A stretch of DNA of 64,000 nucleotides from Rhodamnia argentea (lineage: Eukaryota; Streptophyta; Magnoliopsida; Myrtales; Myrtaceae): the NCBI RefSeq assembly GCF_020921035.1, contig NC_063160.1:21859595-21923594 (forward strand). The letters are read 5' to 3'. The notes under the pieces were generated by a model, which searched no databases, was not told where the DNA came from, and saw only the letters and a program-made list of their open reading frames with translations. Position 1 is the stretch's first letter, and each line of letters starts with the position of its first letter. A program made the position numbers and the translations under genes. This document shows positions 1 through 12,560 of this stretch, piece after piece.

Positions 1-256
1 TGCTCGCAAATCGAATTGTTATACTCTGCTCCTATCATATCCTTGCACTTCCGCTGATAGAACTCGGAATACTTTTGATTAGAATAAGCAGAACAGGTTA
101 GTCGAAAAATCGCATGTTGGTCTCACCGAGAGCATCCTCTAGAACCTCTCTGGTCCCTACCCTATCTATTTTTAAGTGTAGCAGGCAATTTTCTGAACCT
201 TGTCTCGGGGTCTCTTTGAGACTTTGATTTAACACAAGGCCACCGAACCCGTGCAG

Positions 257-1708
257 TATTTTTTGAAGGCTCGTTTTCATTTCGATAAGACTCAGTTCGC
301 TGATCTTATGCTCATCGTCGGAGTTGCCGGGACACTTTCTCAGGTATGTCCACAATCTGTTTCCATCTCTTCTCTTACCACTGTGCGCTATTGATACGGT
401 TTTTAATATCGCATTTATCATGGAACTAGCGAGTATAACACGACATCTCCGACTTCCGCAGCTGATTTTCATGCCGCTGTTGGCACCGGTATTACGTGAA
501 GAGAGGTTGCTGTCTATAGGGCTGTTTGCGGGTTTTTCACATGTATGAAACTCATTCCTGCTGTTACTATCTGATTACAAAAAGAACATACTGCTGCTGC
601 TTCTAAGAAACATTGCCGAAACGATGACAAAAGGATTCTTATCTTGCAGATGTTTCTCTACAGCATAGCCTGGGCACCTTGGGTAATAAATCTCTTACTC
701 TTGTCGAACTAGATTTACAAATGTTTCCGCTACCCTACTGACGAGATGCGTCCTACACTACACTTTCCATGACTTTATAGCAATTACTCGCATGTGTTTC
801 CATTAAGAATCTTCAGCTTCTCAAACACCATGTCCACCACCACTAAGTGGGTTCTGGCTAATGGGTCGAGTTAACCAAAACATGCAGGTTCCTTACGCAA
901 TCACCGTGTTCTCAATCTTCGCCGTCTTCGTTTCTCCATGCGTGAGTTTGTGCTTTTATCACTGAAAAGCGCTGTCAGCTAATTCGTTTTATCATCATTT
1001 GTTGACACGAGCATTTTGCACCTTCAGATACGCAGCATCGCATCGAAACAAGTTGGCCCGTTCGAACAGGTTATTTCACTGGTGCCACCCCCTAGTACTG
1101 AATAGATGCATCTTGGCCCCCACCTTTGTGCTTAAATGAGAAACTTCCATCACAGGGCAAGGCTCAGGGATGCCTCTCAGGAATAAGTTCTTTCGCCAAC
1201 ATTGTTTCTCCACTGATATTCAGTCCTCTGACAGGTAGCAGTTTCAATTATCGATTCTTCTGTTCTGCCCTTCTTCTTCTCCTCCTTTTTCGTTTTTGGT
1301 CATGCTAATCTAGGAGTCGTCGAATCCACTCTTGTTCCCATTTCCTTCCAGCACTATTTCTATCAGAAGCAGCGCCCTTTCCGTACCCTGGTTTCAGCCT
1401 AATGTGCATTGGACTAGCCCTGGTAAGAGCCTTTTTCTTATCCTTGACAAGCTTTAGTATAAACTTCGTCACCATCGCCTGAGTCATCTCAGAGATCGCA
1501 AGGCAATGTAGTCCTAACTATATATTATTACCCACGGTCGGTGCATCCTGAGGTTGAAAGTGATGATGATTTTTTATTCAGTGACCAGAAGCAAATAGCA
1601 GACTTGTTTTAATCATTGCTAGTGCAGATGATAGGCTTCGTCCAGAGTCTCATGATGAAAGCTGCTCCACCGAGTACAACTAAGGAAGTCTTCGGCGAAG
1701 AACCATGA
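257..1708 (+). CDS. MFS transporter, HIAT1-like (3' part, 8 exons; gene runs off the left edge)
   Basis: Exons: 257-343, 462-542, 650-682, 888-941, 1028-1069, 1156-1234, 1352-1422, 1628-1708. All have canonical AG/GT borders and the phases close; the stop is TGA at 1706-1708. They encode about 176 C-terminal residues of a major facilitator protein of the plant group named after hippocampus abundant transcript 1. Recognisable pieces in order are FHFDKTQFADLM, MPLLAPVLREERLLSIGLF, IRSIASKQVGPFEQGKAQG, SSFANIVSPLIFSPLT and a last helix MIGFVQSLMMKAAPP. This is the C-terminal half of the 12-helix fold, so membrane location is expected; the substrate is unknown to me. The N-terminal half is absent and the 256 bases before the first exon contain no recognisable preceding exon, so that part should lie left of the window. 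The gene is convergent with the DNL zinc-finger gene. Family membership is confident, transport function is inferred from the family. Confidence 0.88.
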
Positions 1709-2764
1709 TTTGTGGGAGCGACATGAAAAGTACTAGTGCGAAAGGAAGTGCTGGGCGAGGAGCGAAAAGACGTGAGAAAGGAAATTGATCAATGAGTTAA
1801 ATCCAGCTTCGGACTGGCAATAATGTTCACTCCACCGAATCCTTAAATTGTAAAGTACATAGTTTCAAGTTTGGCAATACACATACAAAGCACAAGGAGA
1901 AAGTTGCGTGATTCCAAGAGAACATGTAACTCCTATCTTTTATGCATGCGGTCGACTGCTAGTCTAGCTTCAGCAAAAGAAAAGGTTCAATGAGACATAC
2001 TCCATCAGGACAAAAGGTTGTATTGGAACACTTAGTCCGTCAGAACAGAACTTATTTGACAACGATATTGCATCAGCTGAATTTTCTTTTTGCTTCTCCT
2101 TATCTCCATTGACACTACTTTTATAGTATCAACAGCCGTACATATTAGGTCTCTTACTCTGTTCATTTTAGAAGTACCATCTTCGTCCCTATTCCCACAT
2201 ATGTTTTTGTTGTCAATTTGCGTGAGACATTAGGGGCATATTTTGGGTATCTCCGGACTTAATTTTTTTACATTTGGAATAAGATTCTTACCAAACATTT
2301 TATCGTGAATAAATTAGTTGTTAATCACCTCAAATCGTTAAGAAACTTATAATGTCAAAACGACCAAGGAAAATGGCTTAGTGGAAGGACGGCTGCGGGT
2401 AGATCCTGGGAAGCTCACTCAAACCTCTGAGGGAAAAGTCTACCAAGCAAGAACGAAGATTAAAAAGAATGTCTACACTTAAAGTCCGTTAACTTTTTGT
2501 TATATAGTTCTCAAAAGATTAAAATTTTTGCTAGCTAAAAGCCAGAATCAAAGGCATTTTTGTAAATCTTTGGCAAAAAAGCATCTTCCAGTCCTAGAAA
2601 TGAGAATATAACGATAACATCATGCGGGTTCTAGCTTTACTCAGAAGATGTAATCATATAAATATCTACTGAATATTCACATGATTTAAAGATGACAGCA
2701 ATCTAGATTTTGCTGAATGTGTATTGTAGACTATACAGCAGTCCAAAGCACAAAACTTGCCTCA
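1709..2764. other. Intergenic region between convergent genes
   Basis: About 1.05 kb between the stop of the MFS gene (+) and the stop of the DNL zinc-finger gene (-). It is AT-rich without a supported ORF and presumably holds both 3' UTRs. I see no repeat or RNA gene in it. Confidence 0.6.
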
Positions 2765-4996
2765 TCAAGGAGAGAATAAGTCATCTTCGGCATCACCACT
2801 GTCAAGAAAGTTGAAATTTACATCCAGGTTCGGGCCACTGTAGTTGAAACTGGAGTTCACATAGCAGTTCATATCGTGAAACAAGTTAAGATTATCCACA
2901 AGCTTGTGATATGCATTGCATCCACAACACTGCAAGAACAAAAGAGATTCATCAGCATTGCAGTCCTCACTGGTTGCATAAATTTTTATGGGATTATGGC
3001 TGATCAAGCTTAATAGATTCGCCCATAATCACATAAAGCTGCAAGTACTTTGGCCCTTCGCATTGTGCTATTGCAGCAGCACACCATAGAAAAAGAATTA
3101 AAATATTGACAGCATACTTGATCAAAGGGCGACTTTCTTGCCTACTTCCTAGCCCTTTATCTACCTCCCATAAATCAAAAATCATATAACCATATATCTC
3201 CAACTTGTGTGAAACCAACTGTTAAATAAGAGACCTTAATTGCAGCTTCGCATTTGGGGAAAAAAACCTTTCTACAGAAACTTTTGAAAAAAATAAAAAA
3301 TCATCAAGAGGCAGCTAGGAATGTTGTCAATAAAACATTTAGTGTACGACGAACACAAATGATTTTGATTACAAAGCGTGACAGGGAAGGTTGATCTTCC
3401 TTCACAAATTAAGATGTGAGTAATGACTATAGTTACAAGGGATGGGAACAAATTTGGGAAATAGGTGATGCTCGGGGAACCTCCTGAATCGTGTGTGCTT
3501 ATGCTGGGTTTAGAGACCATCTAAATCCTAATTCACTATGTCCATCCATATAAACAACTAGACCAAGCAACAACTAGACCTTTCTTTTATCCATTTTTGA
3601 GTAATTCTGAAGATCTCTCATTGCTCAAGACAGGGACCACAAGAATCAGGAAAACAACGACAATTAAGACAATACAAATTACTACCTACAAGGCCCCTTG
3701 CATGATCAATGTCTAAGCTCCGACTTCAAGTCCACTTCTCACTTCTCTTAACGTATACATCAAGCTAACCAACTAAGCAAGATGATGAACTTCCCAAAAA
3801 ACTTTCTGTTTATAGGTTAAACTAGAACTGACTTGTATTTTAATACACTACTAAGTTACTTTACAAACTACATGCAAAAGCTACATGTTCAGCTAGCTTT
3901 TTTTAGCAGGAAACTTTCAGCTATCAGATTATGTACTGAGTAATTAGCCAATTACCTGTACGAAGACTGTCCCATCTGTATATGCATGAGGATTGATTGC
4001 CCGGGTTGTCCGTTGCTTGCAGATGTTACATGTGAATGCAACAAGCATCCTTCTCCGAGGAGACTTAGTGAACAGCGAAAATGGGAAAGTGGAGGTGTTC
4101 TCCGAGCATGATTCTGTCTCCACAGGAACAGGGGGACCTTCCATTCCCGAACCAGTTGTCCATCCTCTCCCCACCGCTGCATTCAGTACCAACCCCATCG
4201 CTGTTTCCTAAGAATACACAAGCAAAATATGAAAGCAAGAAGCAGCACATAAGCTCCAAAACTCAGAGCTCCATTTGGCAAGTGAAGATGAAAAAAACTT
4301 GAGAATCATTTTGTCAAAAAGTTATGCTTCCGAACCTTCTTTGAATATACAAATCCAAAATAGAACATGTGAAGCACTAAGAACTGTCTAGGATGTAGGC
4401 TAACAAGACATTACGTCTGCAATCCAATCTCTTCGACAGCTTTCACAAGTTTCAACTCACAATATAATAAAACTCCCAGGATCAAATCCTCAAAACAGAA
4501 ATAGCACTTGCAGAAAAACGTCTTATTTCCGAAACGACGGAAATCATAATCAAAGACGAAAAATGTTACAGTACAAGAGAAGCAGCCAAACCTGCAAAAC
4601 AATCTGTAGAAAAAGTTCTCTACTCACGTAATCCGATACCAAGGAAAAATCAGCCACAAAGAGATGCGGAATACCTTGGAGAGAGGCGAAATCGAGAGGC
4701 TGCGATCCTTCCTGACCGGAGCTACACTCGAATCCCTCGAGTCCGATTCAACATCACCTTCTTTCTTCTCGTTATCTGACCACAAAGAATACACAAATCA
4801 TGACTCGATAACTGAACCTAACACGACGAACCGGCGGGACTGAACATGAAATCGAGCAGCTCGGAATCGATCGGGACTTACGGGAGGAGGCGAGGGGGAG
4901 AGACAGAGGCCTGGAGAAGGAGCTTCTCTTGGGAGAGAAAATGGAGAGGGGAGATGAGGAAGGTGGGACGACCTTCGATCCCGTCAGGATTTCCAT
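2765..4996 (-). CDS. DNL-type zinc finger protein (Zim17/HEP family), probably plastid-targeted
   Basis: Four exons on the minus strand: about 4825-4996, 4675-4775, 3956-4207, 2765-2929; about 229 aa. ATG at 4996 opens a Ser/Arg-rich, acid-poor stretch (MEILTGSKVVPPSSSP...) that looks like a chloroplast transit peptide. The zinc finger is split by an intron: CNIC (Cys about 151 and 154) in exon 3 and CCGC (Cys about 176 and 179) opening exon 4, followed by NAYHKLVDNLNLF, the family signature, then an acidic tail ending DAEDDLFSP. Family members (Zim17/Tim15, HEP) keep organellar Hsp70 soluble and active. That role, and plastid rather than mitochondrial location, are inferred. The exon 1 donor could instead lie at 4828. 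An in-frame upstream start near 5092 is less likely, because the segment before 4996 is not transit-peptide-like. Confidence 0.87.
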
Positions 4997-5619
4997 CGGA
5001 GCGACCGGGCGACGACAGTCCAGAGGAGCTTCTGGAGTTCTAATCGGAGTTTTATAGGTGCGAAGATATTTCTTGCGCTCGAAGGCGCTCACAGCCCCGT
5101 TTTATTATTTTTGCGCTTTTTTTTTTTTTTTTTTTATCTCTCTCTCTCTCTCTCTATTTATGCTTAACAAATATATCTTAATTGCTTTTGTCATAATTCG
5201 ATTGTCTTACTGGCAAAAATAAAAATAAAAAATTTGGCCAGACCATATTGAGGGGTTTAATATAAAATGGTTTATCTTGTAAATGAAATTAACTATTTAG
5301 TGCGACGGTGCAAAAATTACTGATCGAGTTTCTATTGTCATTTGAGCATAGAAACGAGCATGTGATGATCACACTAACTGCATGAAGAACAAATTATATG
5401 AATTAATGTAAATAATCCATGAAGAGGAGGAGGAATACATAAAAAGGGAACATAAACAAGCATGAACACACCATGTGAATGAACATATCCATGAAGAGGA
5501 GGAGGAGGAGAGAGCCAAAAGAAGAAAAGGAAAAGAGAGAAGATAGGGAGGCCAAACGTTTCTTCCCTACATTATGTACAGTCCCTAGTCTGTCTTCCAA
5601 ACGCCGTCGCATCGGTCGG
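4997..5619. promoter_or_regulatory. Upstream region of the DNL gene with T-run and (TC)n tract
   Basis: About 620 bases between the DNL start and the stop of the next minus-strand gene. A run of about 19 T (5117-5135) is followed by (TC)n at 5137-5154, which reads as GA repeats on the gene's sense strand about 140 bases upstream of the ATG. GA/CT tracts are common in plant 5' leaders and core promoters and are bound by BPC-type GAGA factors. No functional site is proven here. The rest should include the 3' UTR of the DCAF8-like gene. Confidence 0.4.
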
Positions 5620-8600
5620 CTAAAGGGCTGGACCCGAAGAATCACCGCAGCCATACGACGAACCGTCATCATTAGCACTCAGTGTGCAAAAGAGTTCCAT
5701 GAGTTCCTGTCGAGCAGCCGAGCTAGATGAAGTCTCTCGACCATGCTCCAACACGTTTGCGGCCCACCTTTGCAGGGAATGCAGCTGCGACAACAGGTCC
5801 CGGGAAGACAATATTCTATTCATCCACCCCCTAGCCTTCGGTTTTAGCTGGAAATAGAAAGGGTCAAATCACAATCATCATAATCGCCAGAAAAACTATC
5901 GCCACCACCACTGTTATCACCATCGCCATCTTCGTCATTGTCGTCGTCTTTGTCAACATCATCATCTTCACCAGCAACATCACTAGAATCTTCACAGCCT
6001 TCCTCGTCGCCGCCGTCACCATCATCGTAAAAATCACCATCATAAGAATAATCATCATCCTCATCATTCTCGTCATCATAAAACCATGGGATACGGTCAG
6101 AGGGGACCTTCCTCCAAACAAGTTACAGCAGAGAAATTAGGCCCTCTGCTGTCATATGGTCTATAACGGTTTATCATCACAAGCCCTATGACTGAACTGA
6201 TAGCACGAGCCGAATGCCAAAACTCAGTTGAGAATAGGTGTTTCTCACCCTCCCCGTATGGTGAAGCTAGGATTCAGTTTCACCCATCTTATGCAGGTCC
6301 AGGGCAACTAAAGCGTCCGCAAATGAAAATGATAATCGATAGCACTTAACGAACGACGGGAACAGAGAGATCAGGAGAAAGATGTGCAGGTGTGGTATTC
6401 TAAGGTACAAAGCCGTATAAGAACTGTCCCTATAATCCCGTTCAGATGATTAACATACCTAAACCTCCTTTTACAACAAGAAAAAAGAATCACCTGACAT
6501 TCTTAAGTAATATCTACATATTGTTGAAGACAATTTACTAAAGAAACCAGACTCCGTCAACAGCACATTCTAATTACCTTTTGAAAAGCTAAAGAACTGC
6601 TGAATGAACACAGCCTAAGCAGACCAGAATGTACAAAGAAATAAGTAAAAAGGTTCCTCCATGGTCATAAAAATTAATCAATGATTTGGAACAACATGAG
6701 GGAGAAGAGGAATACATAGAGTTGAACATAGTAAAATAAGAAATTGAAAGATTTTGTTGACATTTTCAAGAGAAACCTTCCTAGCCTGTTTCAAAGAGGG
6801 AATACTGAAATACACAATTTACTTATCATTTCTCACCTCTCATAAGGCATAAATTAAATTCTCGGGACCAAAATTTTCTAATAAAATGATGCATCAAATA
6901 AAGATGATATTGTAGTTTCATGAAATCCTCCTGACAAATGATTGAATCACCCACTTATTGTGAGATGTAGAGACTCAGTGGCTCAAAGAACAAAAATTTA
7001 AAAGATGAGAGAGAATTTTCTATTCCAGGAAACAAGAGATGTAAGTGTCAAGATCAATGTACTTGATGAAAATGAAACAAGAAACAAGGTAAGACGTACA
7101 AACTTAATTTGCTCGTTAATTTGCAGGGGACGATGTTGTAGCATACCTCTTCGACATTTGTTGGCAGAGTAGCTCTTTCAATAGCCCTTGGAGTCCAGAT
7201 TTTAATGTCATTTTCTATTCCGCTACTAGCCAGAGCTGGGGTATATGGATGAGGTTTGATACAGTTTACAACATGTTTATCAGCTGCCATAACACGGATA
7301 AGCTGTCCCCCTTTTTTCTTCCAAATGAATATGCGGCCACAGTCAGACCCGCTCATCACATATTCACATTTAGGCCCGAAAAAGCCAACACCCTTCACCG
7401 TCTCACGGTTTCTGTGCCCTTTGTAGACTTGGGGGGTAACATTGTCATCAGCATTCACAGTTGTGGGAGATGTCACTTCACTGGAATTACTGTCCACGGA
7501 CTTGGTAGAGGCAGAAAGAAGATCAGGACCCAGTCCCATCTCCTGGGTGAAGAGATAGATGAATTCGTCATTGTAAGAGACGAGAAGTTCACTCTGATCA
7601 GAGAAGGCTAAGCCTGTTATTCCAACTTGGGCATCACCAATCAGATGAGACGGGGAAAAGTAGTTAGCAGATCGACCAAAATTATGCGATCCATTCCACT
7701 TGTAATTGCGAATATCATATATCCGAGCATACTCATCCGACCCACCAATCACAAATAGATTCGGGTTCCTTGGATCAATCGCAATTGCATTCAAATGAAC
7801 AACTCCAACATGAGTCCTGTATACTTCTTGGCAAGTGAAAAGTTCTGTGGCAGTTTTACTCCTGAGATCAAGCTGATACAAAATGGCACTGTTACATGAG
7901 CATAGAACAATCAACTTCTATGAGCAATGAAATCTAATATTCCACTTAAGCCTCCCCCAAAGACTTCACAGCACAGGACAAATTACCAAATTTCGCTTGC
8001 AAATTTAATAGATGGTGAGGGGGAAGACACTTGCTCTAGTGCTTAAAGTTAGCAAAGTAAAACTCATCAAGAGGCCCTCACACAGTCATTACGGTCTTGC
8101 TATGAAGATAGCTTTAATCATGCGAGAGATGGGTATCGAAGTATAATCTTGATAAAGAAAACTCACACGTTGAACTAATCCATCTTCAGCACATGTGTAA
8201 ACTATATGCGGACTTCCAGGCTCTATAGCCAACTTATGAACCCTTCCCTGATGTTTGGCTAACAACATTGTCTCAGCTTGTCCCCCCTCCAGAATCTGAG
8301 CATGCCTTGCCTGAAATAAAGCAATTTCCTCATCAATAGCTTAGTCATCAAATTACAAATGCCAAACTCCGGTACTCCAAGGCTTCGTCCTCAGCAAGGT
8401 AGTAACTCAGATATGCAATTGAATTGAGAAACACATTTAACATAATAAATGTGATTCAGATTTGAGACAAGAAAACATAGTCGAGTACATCAAACATTGA
8501 TATAACCTTTGTCATTGCATTGTAGCCCAGACCTGGCCCGGATGCCAAAAGAGGGGGGGCGGGAACCACTTCAGTATCCAGAAAAAGAAGCATGCCACTC

Positions 8601-10941
8601 GCTTATAGATGTGGGGATTATTTTTATCAAGCCAAAAAGCAAGGGAACGAAATGATATAGCTTCATAATGGACCAGCTAAGACATTGTACGGTGATAAGC
8701 ACACAATTTTGAGATAAGATCCACCTCGACAGGTGTATCATTAAAAGTTACTGCAAGCCAATGGATAGGAGTCAAAATTAAAGGATGAAAGCTATTCTAG
8801 TTCATGTCGCAGAAAGCCATCCACTTACCACATGAAAACTAAGCCATTTTGGCTAATTTAAGAACTTTCAGTTTTCTGTATGATAGATAAGCAAAAAAAA
8901 GAAAACACATGCTTTTTCATAAAACTATTTCTATCTAAAACATACATTGTACTATACTCAGTCCAAAATAATTCAATTTTGACAATTGAAATCTATTCTA
9001 AGTTTCATAACATACAAAACACATGTTAGTTTCCACATGAATGTCAATAAAATTGATGATGTTACATAAACCTTCAAATAAAAAGTATATGATATGCTTG
9101 ATTTCATTTCCAAAGTTGTAACCTTAACTCTAGATACCAACATTCTTAACGTAACCTCTTACTTTGTGTGATTGTAATTCAGTTTATAACATTTTCTTTT
9201 CAAGTAAAACGCATTTGAGGTACATCTATGACCATGTCACTTACAATTTTGTATTGTTACGTTCATTCTTTTTCATTGTACTGTTATAACAAGATTACAA
9301 TGTATGATAGTCTGTATTCTACAACAGTCATCATTATTTCTAGCCCATTCATGGCTAACAGAGCTAAGGAAAGCATTAGAAGTTCTTGTGCAGGTAAAGG
9401 AACCTTATCTAGCCTTCTGTTCTCACGCTGAATCAGTTCAATTTCAGTAATTATCAGTTTTCTGGACTGATATCGGTACACTGCCTTCTGTTCTCACACT
9501 GAATTAGTTCAATTCAGTAATTATCAGTTTTCTGAACTGATATCAGTTCACCTCAGTGCACCTTATTTCATTTTCATGGATATTAAGCCCTCATGGGACA
9601 TCCTTGCTCTAATGTTACTATAACACATTGTTGTCTTATCACTTTGTTGTTTTTTTATAGGTTACTTTATATAGTAGATGTACTTGAACAATTTTATAAA
9701 AAACGAAGTCTTAAATTATCAAAAGATGCTGCCTGTCCAATTCCTAGCCACAATGACCAGGCATTCTAACACTCAGGAATTTGGCAATGTCCTTTTGTAC
9801 ATACCCAACATAATAACCTTTGTGCGCACTTTCCTTCGTATTGTGCTTGCAGCTCACAATTTACGCGATCATCAAATCAGAGAAATCAAGACAAATTGAC
9901 AAGAAGTAATGACTTAACAAAAGCACTAATCGATTGTCTTCAAAAGTGACATTTACACCGATATAAGAATACAGCAATTAATAGAGCTAAACCTTTATCG
10001 GCCATCCACTTGAATCGAACTGGGTAAACTACTGACTCAACAAAGCGTAATCCTAAACCTAAAGCTCCAGTATAATGACCACTGTAGAAAAGATATGAAG
10101 TCAAATAGTAACTTTCAAGGATAAAAGAAGTCGTGTCACTGCATTTAGCTAGCACTTTGATTCCGATATAAAATACCTCTCCATCAGCTGCACAAGTAAC
10201 AATGCTCCTGTCATCAGTGTATGGCATGATCTCTGCTTGGAAGACATTGCTATGATGACCCGAATGGAATGACAACTTCACCTTCCCGGTTTGCCAATCC
10301 CAGAGTTTTACATGTCTGTCATCCGAGCCTGATATTACTATGTCACCATCGCCACTGAAGCTGACAGTGTTGACACATCCCCTATGCCCGTCCAGTTTAT
10401 TATAGACATCAAGCCTCAAGACGAGATCCTAATAAAGCAGAAGATAACTCATACGAGTGAGATTACTCTGGTCTTCAGAGTTGCATTTAAGTAATTAAAC
10501 TCCTAGCCCAATCAACTAAATCGAACCGCTGCTTCCTCCAGGCACCATCAACCACATCCAAGAGATTTAAAAAAGAAGAACAAACACACGCATCAATGTC
10601 AGCCAATCTACGACAGCAGCTGCCTGGCATACTCGTTAATTACTTCATGAAATCAGAATCGCACAATGCACCACCGGAAAGAAAACGAAAAAAAAAAAAA
10701 AACAGATGTTCCGACGACAAATTCACACTCGCCACAGACAAAACGGCGTTCTACACGCCTAGAAAAGTATCTTCGTCGGAGAACAAGCGGAATTGGCATG
10801 GGTGAAGGGGTGAATGAAAGAGAGAAAAACCTCAGAAGCAGCGAGTCGGCGAGCGAAGCTCCGAGCGGAGAGGCCGCCGACCTCTCGCCGCCCAATATCA
10901 ACGACCGCCTGATCGAGGCTGGTTCTGGGCCTCTTCTTCAT
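5620..10941 (-). CDS. DCAF8-like WD40-repeat protein
   Basis: Minus-strand exons: 10831-10941, 10177-10428, 8167-8310, 7147-7872, one starting at 6107, and 5620-5847. The start is ATG at 10941 (MKKRPRTSLDQ); upstream in-frame codons include only a TTG. WD40 units are clear: CVNTVSFSGDGDIVISGSDD..VKLWDW, IVTCAADGE, VYTCAEDGLVQ, LNAIAIDPRNPNLFVIGGSDEYARIYD, GITGLAFSDQSELLVSYND, KCEYVMSGSDCGRIFIWKK, ALASSGIENDIKIWTP. The arrangement matches plant DDB1-CUL4 associated factor 8 homologues, which would act as CUL4-DDB1 substrate receptors; that activity is inferred. After VPSDRIPWF (6107 onward) comes a highly acidic Asp/Glu/Gly stretch. The last exon begins LKPKARGWMNRI and ends at TAG 5620. The donor of the last intron is unclear: a phase-0 GT at 5957 or 5978 fits but is weak, and without splicing translation stops at TAA 5844-5846. 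Confidence 0.86.
8890..9660. repeat. AT-rich intron insert with an imperfect tandem duplication and palindrome
   Basis: This lies in the long intron between exons 2 and 3 of the DCAF8-like gene. A unit of about 65-68 bp starting at CTTCTGTTCTCAC is present twice, near 9414-9481 and 9482-9550. The second copy contains the perfect 18-bp palindrome TGAACTGATATCAGTTCA; the first copy has a mutated version. I cannot assign it to a transposon family. Confidence 0.55.
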
Positions 10942-11068
10942 CCCGCCGGGACGACTGATCAACCGATAATGTGCAGAAGAAGGGAGCGAGGGACGATCAG
11001 CGACTCGATGGGAGGGTCATCACCAATCTGAGTCGAACAAGTGAAGAACACGAACGAGAAGGAGGAGA

Positions 11069-11073
<5 letters not shown>

Positions 11074-11103
<30 letters not shown>
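11074..11103. repeat. (GA)n microsatellite in the DCAF8-like 5' leader
   Basis: About fifteen uninterrupted GA dinucleotides about 135 bases upstream of the DCAF8-like ATG; on the sense strand this is a TC tract, as in many plant 5' UTRs and core promoters. Confidence 0.8.
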
Positions 11104-11109
<6 letters not shown>

Positions 11110-11509
11110 CTCGAGGCTCTCGCCGCCTGCACAAGCGGTTTTGCATTTGAAGAGGCTGCGTTTCCTATTTGTCGAGTGAAAAAAAAAAAAGGATCACGTC
11201 AAAAATAGTTTTAAACCTTTTTTTTTTTATTTGGGTCTAAAGTTCTAAACCGTTTATAAAAACAAACGAACAAAAAAAGTATTTTTTTCACAAAATAGAT
11301 ATCAGTTATTATTTGATATGAAAATATTTCTGTTACTTTATTATCTCATCTCAAGTAATATAATCCATCTTTTCTTAAGATATGTTATATAAATCATCTA
11401 TTTTTTCGTGAATTAAACGCACCATAATTCCTTTTTTTAAGAGAATTGAAAGCTCTTATTAATCGAATTTTTCGTCGATCAAATGCATGACATGAAGACA
11501 AAATTAATG

Positions 11510-11695
11510 TAAGAACTGCAGTAAAAACACATTTTTATAAATAACCGCTTGTGTTACTGGAAATAGTTAGTCGATGAGAAATATGTATTATTGACAATAA
11601 GTTATGCCTAAATATTTTTCTAAACGATGAAATTTTTTTTCCGCTCATTCGTTTTTGCAAGCAATTATTTTCAGATGAATTACACAATGATGGAA
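11510..11695 (-). mobile_element. Short non-autonomous DNA element (MITE-like), minus orientation
   Basis: The reverse complement shares a long diverged core with segments at 46.24-46.45 kb and 58.96-59.18 kb: AACGA(A)TGA..GAAAAA, then (A)GRCATAA.TTATTGTC, then ATATTTxTC..ATCxACTAA. It has no coding capacity. Ends are less clear here than in the 59-kb copy. Confidence 0.5.
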
Positions 11696-12395
11696 TTAGG
11701 GAAGGAAAGTTTTAGCCGAATTTCAATTAAAATAGTTTCTTGACTCCTTGCATGCATAGGATGAAAGTGCTTTTTCGAATTTTCTCTTAACAAGCGTTGA
11801 AAGTACTTATTAAGTAATCAATTAAGAAGATTTAACAATTTTTAAAGTGTTAGCTTTTCGCGTATCATATATAATTAGTAATTTAAAGAACTTACTAAGG
11901 TTTTACGAATTATTCTTAACAAGTATCTAACAACGCTCATAAATATTTTTCTTTCTCGGTCCCGAAAACAAATGTCCCCTGCTGCGTTCCTTGACTACAA
12001 AAAACAATTTTCACGTTCAAGTCCTGTTTATCAAATTGATGTTACTTAAACAAGCAGAAATAACTCAACTACATGAAAAGCTCAACAATAGTTTTGGTTT
12101 TCAAGTACCTTACCTACATGATGCGAGTAGAAATTTAAATAAAAAGGAAGAGTCGAAAGAAGAGTGAACTTCTCGAAAATCTCCATATATTCTCTCATTC
12201 GTTCTTCTAAACTCTTTTCATTTGAATCAGGTAAAATTTAGAGATCAATAATATTCCAAATGCAATTATCAGCTTAGAAATACATGGAGATTAATGCTAT
12301 TCGGATACCAATGTGCAGCATCGGTTAACGATCGACAGAAATGGCCTGTAATTAGACATTATCATGTTTTGAATAAAAGAATATATATTTGACCC

Positions 12396-12420
12396 AAATA
12401 AAAATAAAAATAAAAATAAA

Positions 12421-12454
<34 letters not shown>
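12396..12454. repeat. Compound microsatellite (AAAAT)n-(AT)n
   Basis: Several AAAAT pentamers to about 12424 are followed by about 15 AT dinucleotides (12425-12454), about 105 bases upstream of the PPR-SMR start codon. Confidence 0.9.
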
Positions 12455-12459
<5 letters not shown>

Positions 12460-12560
12460 AGTCCAAAATATATCTCAAGTTGAAAGGTGGGCTCGATTTA
12501 AGGGTGGGCGGGACCGAGTCGCACGGGTGTCTCGCTGACCGTGGCTCATCCAAAAGGACC

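Larger units (their letters stand above)
10942..12560. other. Divergent intergenic region between the DCAF8-like and PPR-SMR genes
   Basis: About 1.6 kb holding both promoters, one per strand. It contains a GA tract at 11074-11103 in the DCAF8-like leader, a short transposon remnant near 11.5-11.7 kb and a microsatellite just before the PPR gene. No ORF in it looks real. Confidence 0.6.

Noticed and set aside
1126-1308. Separate small ORF in the MFS region
   Set aside because: It is the exon at 1156-1234 extended into flanking introns.
2370-2440. Possible structured or tRNA-like segment
   Set aside because: I could not find paired arms or conserved tRNA box sequences.
7249-7611. 120-codon plus-strand frame inside the DCAF8-like gene
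   Set aside because: It is the antisense shadow of a WD40 exon.
12480-12560. N-terminal extension of the PPR-SMR frame
   Set aside because: The extension opens with TTG, not ATG, and adds no recognisable sequence; ATG at 12561 is preferred.
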